Notes under the pieces: generated by a model
Database searches by the model: none
Seen by the model: the letters and a program-made list of their open reading frames with translations, nothing else
Told to the model about the DNA's origin: nothing
Shown here: positions 63,965 through 64,000 of the stretch, piece by piece
Layout: each line of letters opens with the position of its first letter
How positions within the stretch are numbered: the stretch's first letter is position 1
Source: Clavelina lepadiformis
Taxonomy: Eukaryota > Chordata > Ascidiacea > Aplousobranchia > Clavelinidae
NCBI RefSeq assembly: GCF_947623445.1
Contig: NC_135245.1
Location: 17,925,501 to 17,989,500 of the forward strand
DNA length: 64,000 nt
Direction: 5' to 3'
Position numbers and translations under genes: made by a program

Positions 63965-64000
63965 CTAAAAATAATGATAGCAAACATTTAGACAAGAAAA

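Overview
The window is eukaryotic nuclear DNA from an animal with a compact genome. Introns are mostly 60-700 bp with GT-AG ends, and the spacers are AT-rich and full of small terminal-inverted-repeat elements. The conserved genes (a chordate-style C19orf47 homologue, MRPL51, PRPF8, HGH1), an OATP/SLCO transporter pair and a fast-evolving intronless paired-like homeobox pair point to an invertebrate deuterostome. An ascidian tunicate is my best guess, as inference only.

Layout. 1-1300 (-): 5' part of a C19orf47-type SAM-domain gene, running off the left edge. 2075-2542 (-): MRPL51. 2.5-9.5 kb: gene-free and repeat-rich, with three copies of a TIR element with a hairpin right end, an LTR-like repeat, a foldback and a 58-bp tandem duplication. 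9.5-19.4 kb (+): tRNA-Glu(CTC), an intronless homeobox gene and a 12-exon SLCO gene. 19.4-22.4 kb: spacer with a 187-bp hAT-type element. 22.4-39.4 kb (+): PRPF8, complete, 43 coding exons, 2350 residues, with three hAT-type elements in its introns and one GC-AG intron. 39.95-43.1 kb (-): second copies of the homeobox gene and tRNA. 45.1-47.3 kb (-): a seven-helix membrane protein interrupted by one in-frame TGA, and an unassigned one-helix exon. 47.5-55.0 kb (-): second SLCO gene. 55-63 kb: gene-poor. 62984-63964 (-): last two coding exons of HGH1, running off the right edge.

The main feature is a large segmental duplication around PRPF8. Block 1 (tRNA + homeobox) and block 2 (SLCO) occur on the + strand to its left and on the - strand to its right. 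Both are inverted but their left-to-right order is unchanged, which a single inverted duplication cannot produce. Both homeobox copies and both SLCO copies keep full reading frames. The copies act as a built-in alignment. They show an LTR-like repeat present in only one SLCO intron 11, a 28-bp perfect palindrome with a 7-bp target duplication present in only one homeobox upstream region, and changed C-termini in both pairs.

No CRISPR array, bacterial operon or toxin gene was seen. All exon coordinates come from reading splice sites and checking codon phase by hand against remembered family sequences. No alignment program or database was used.
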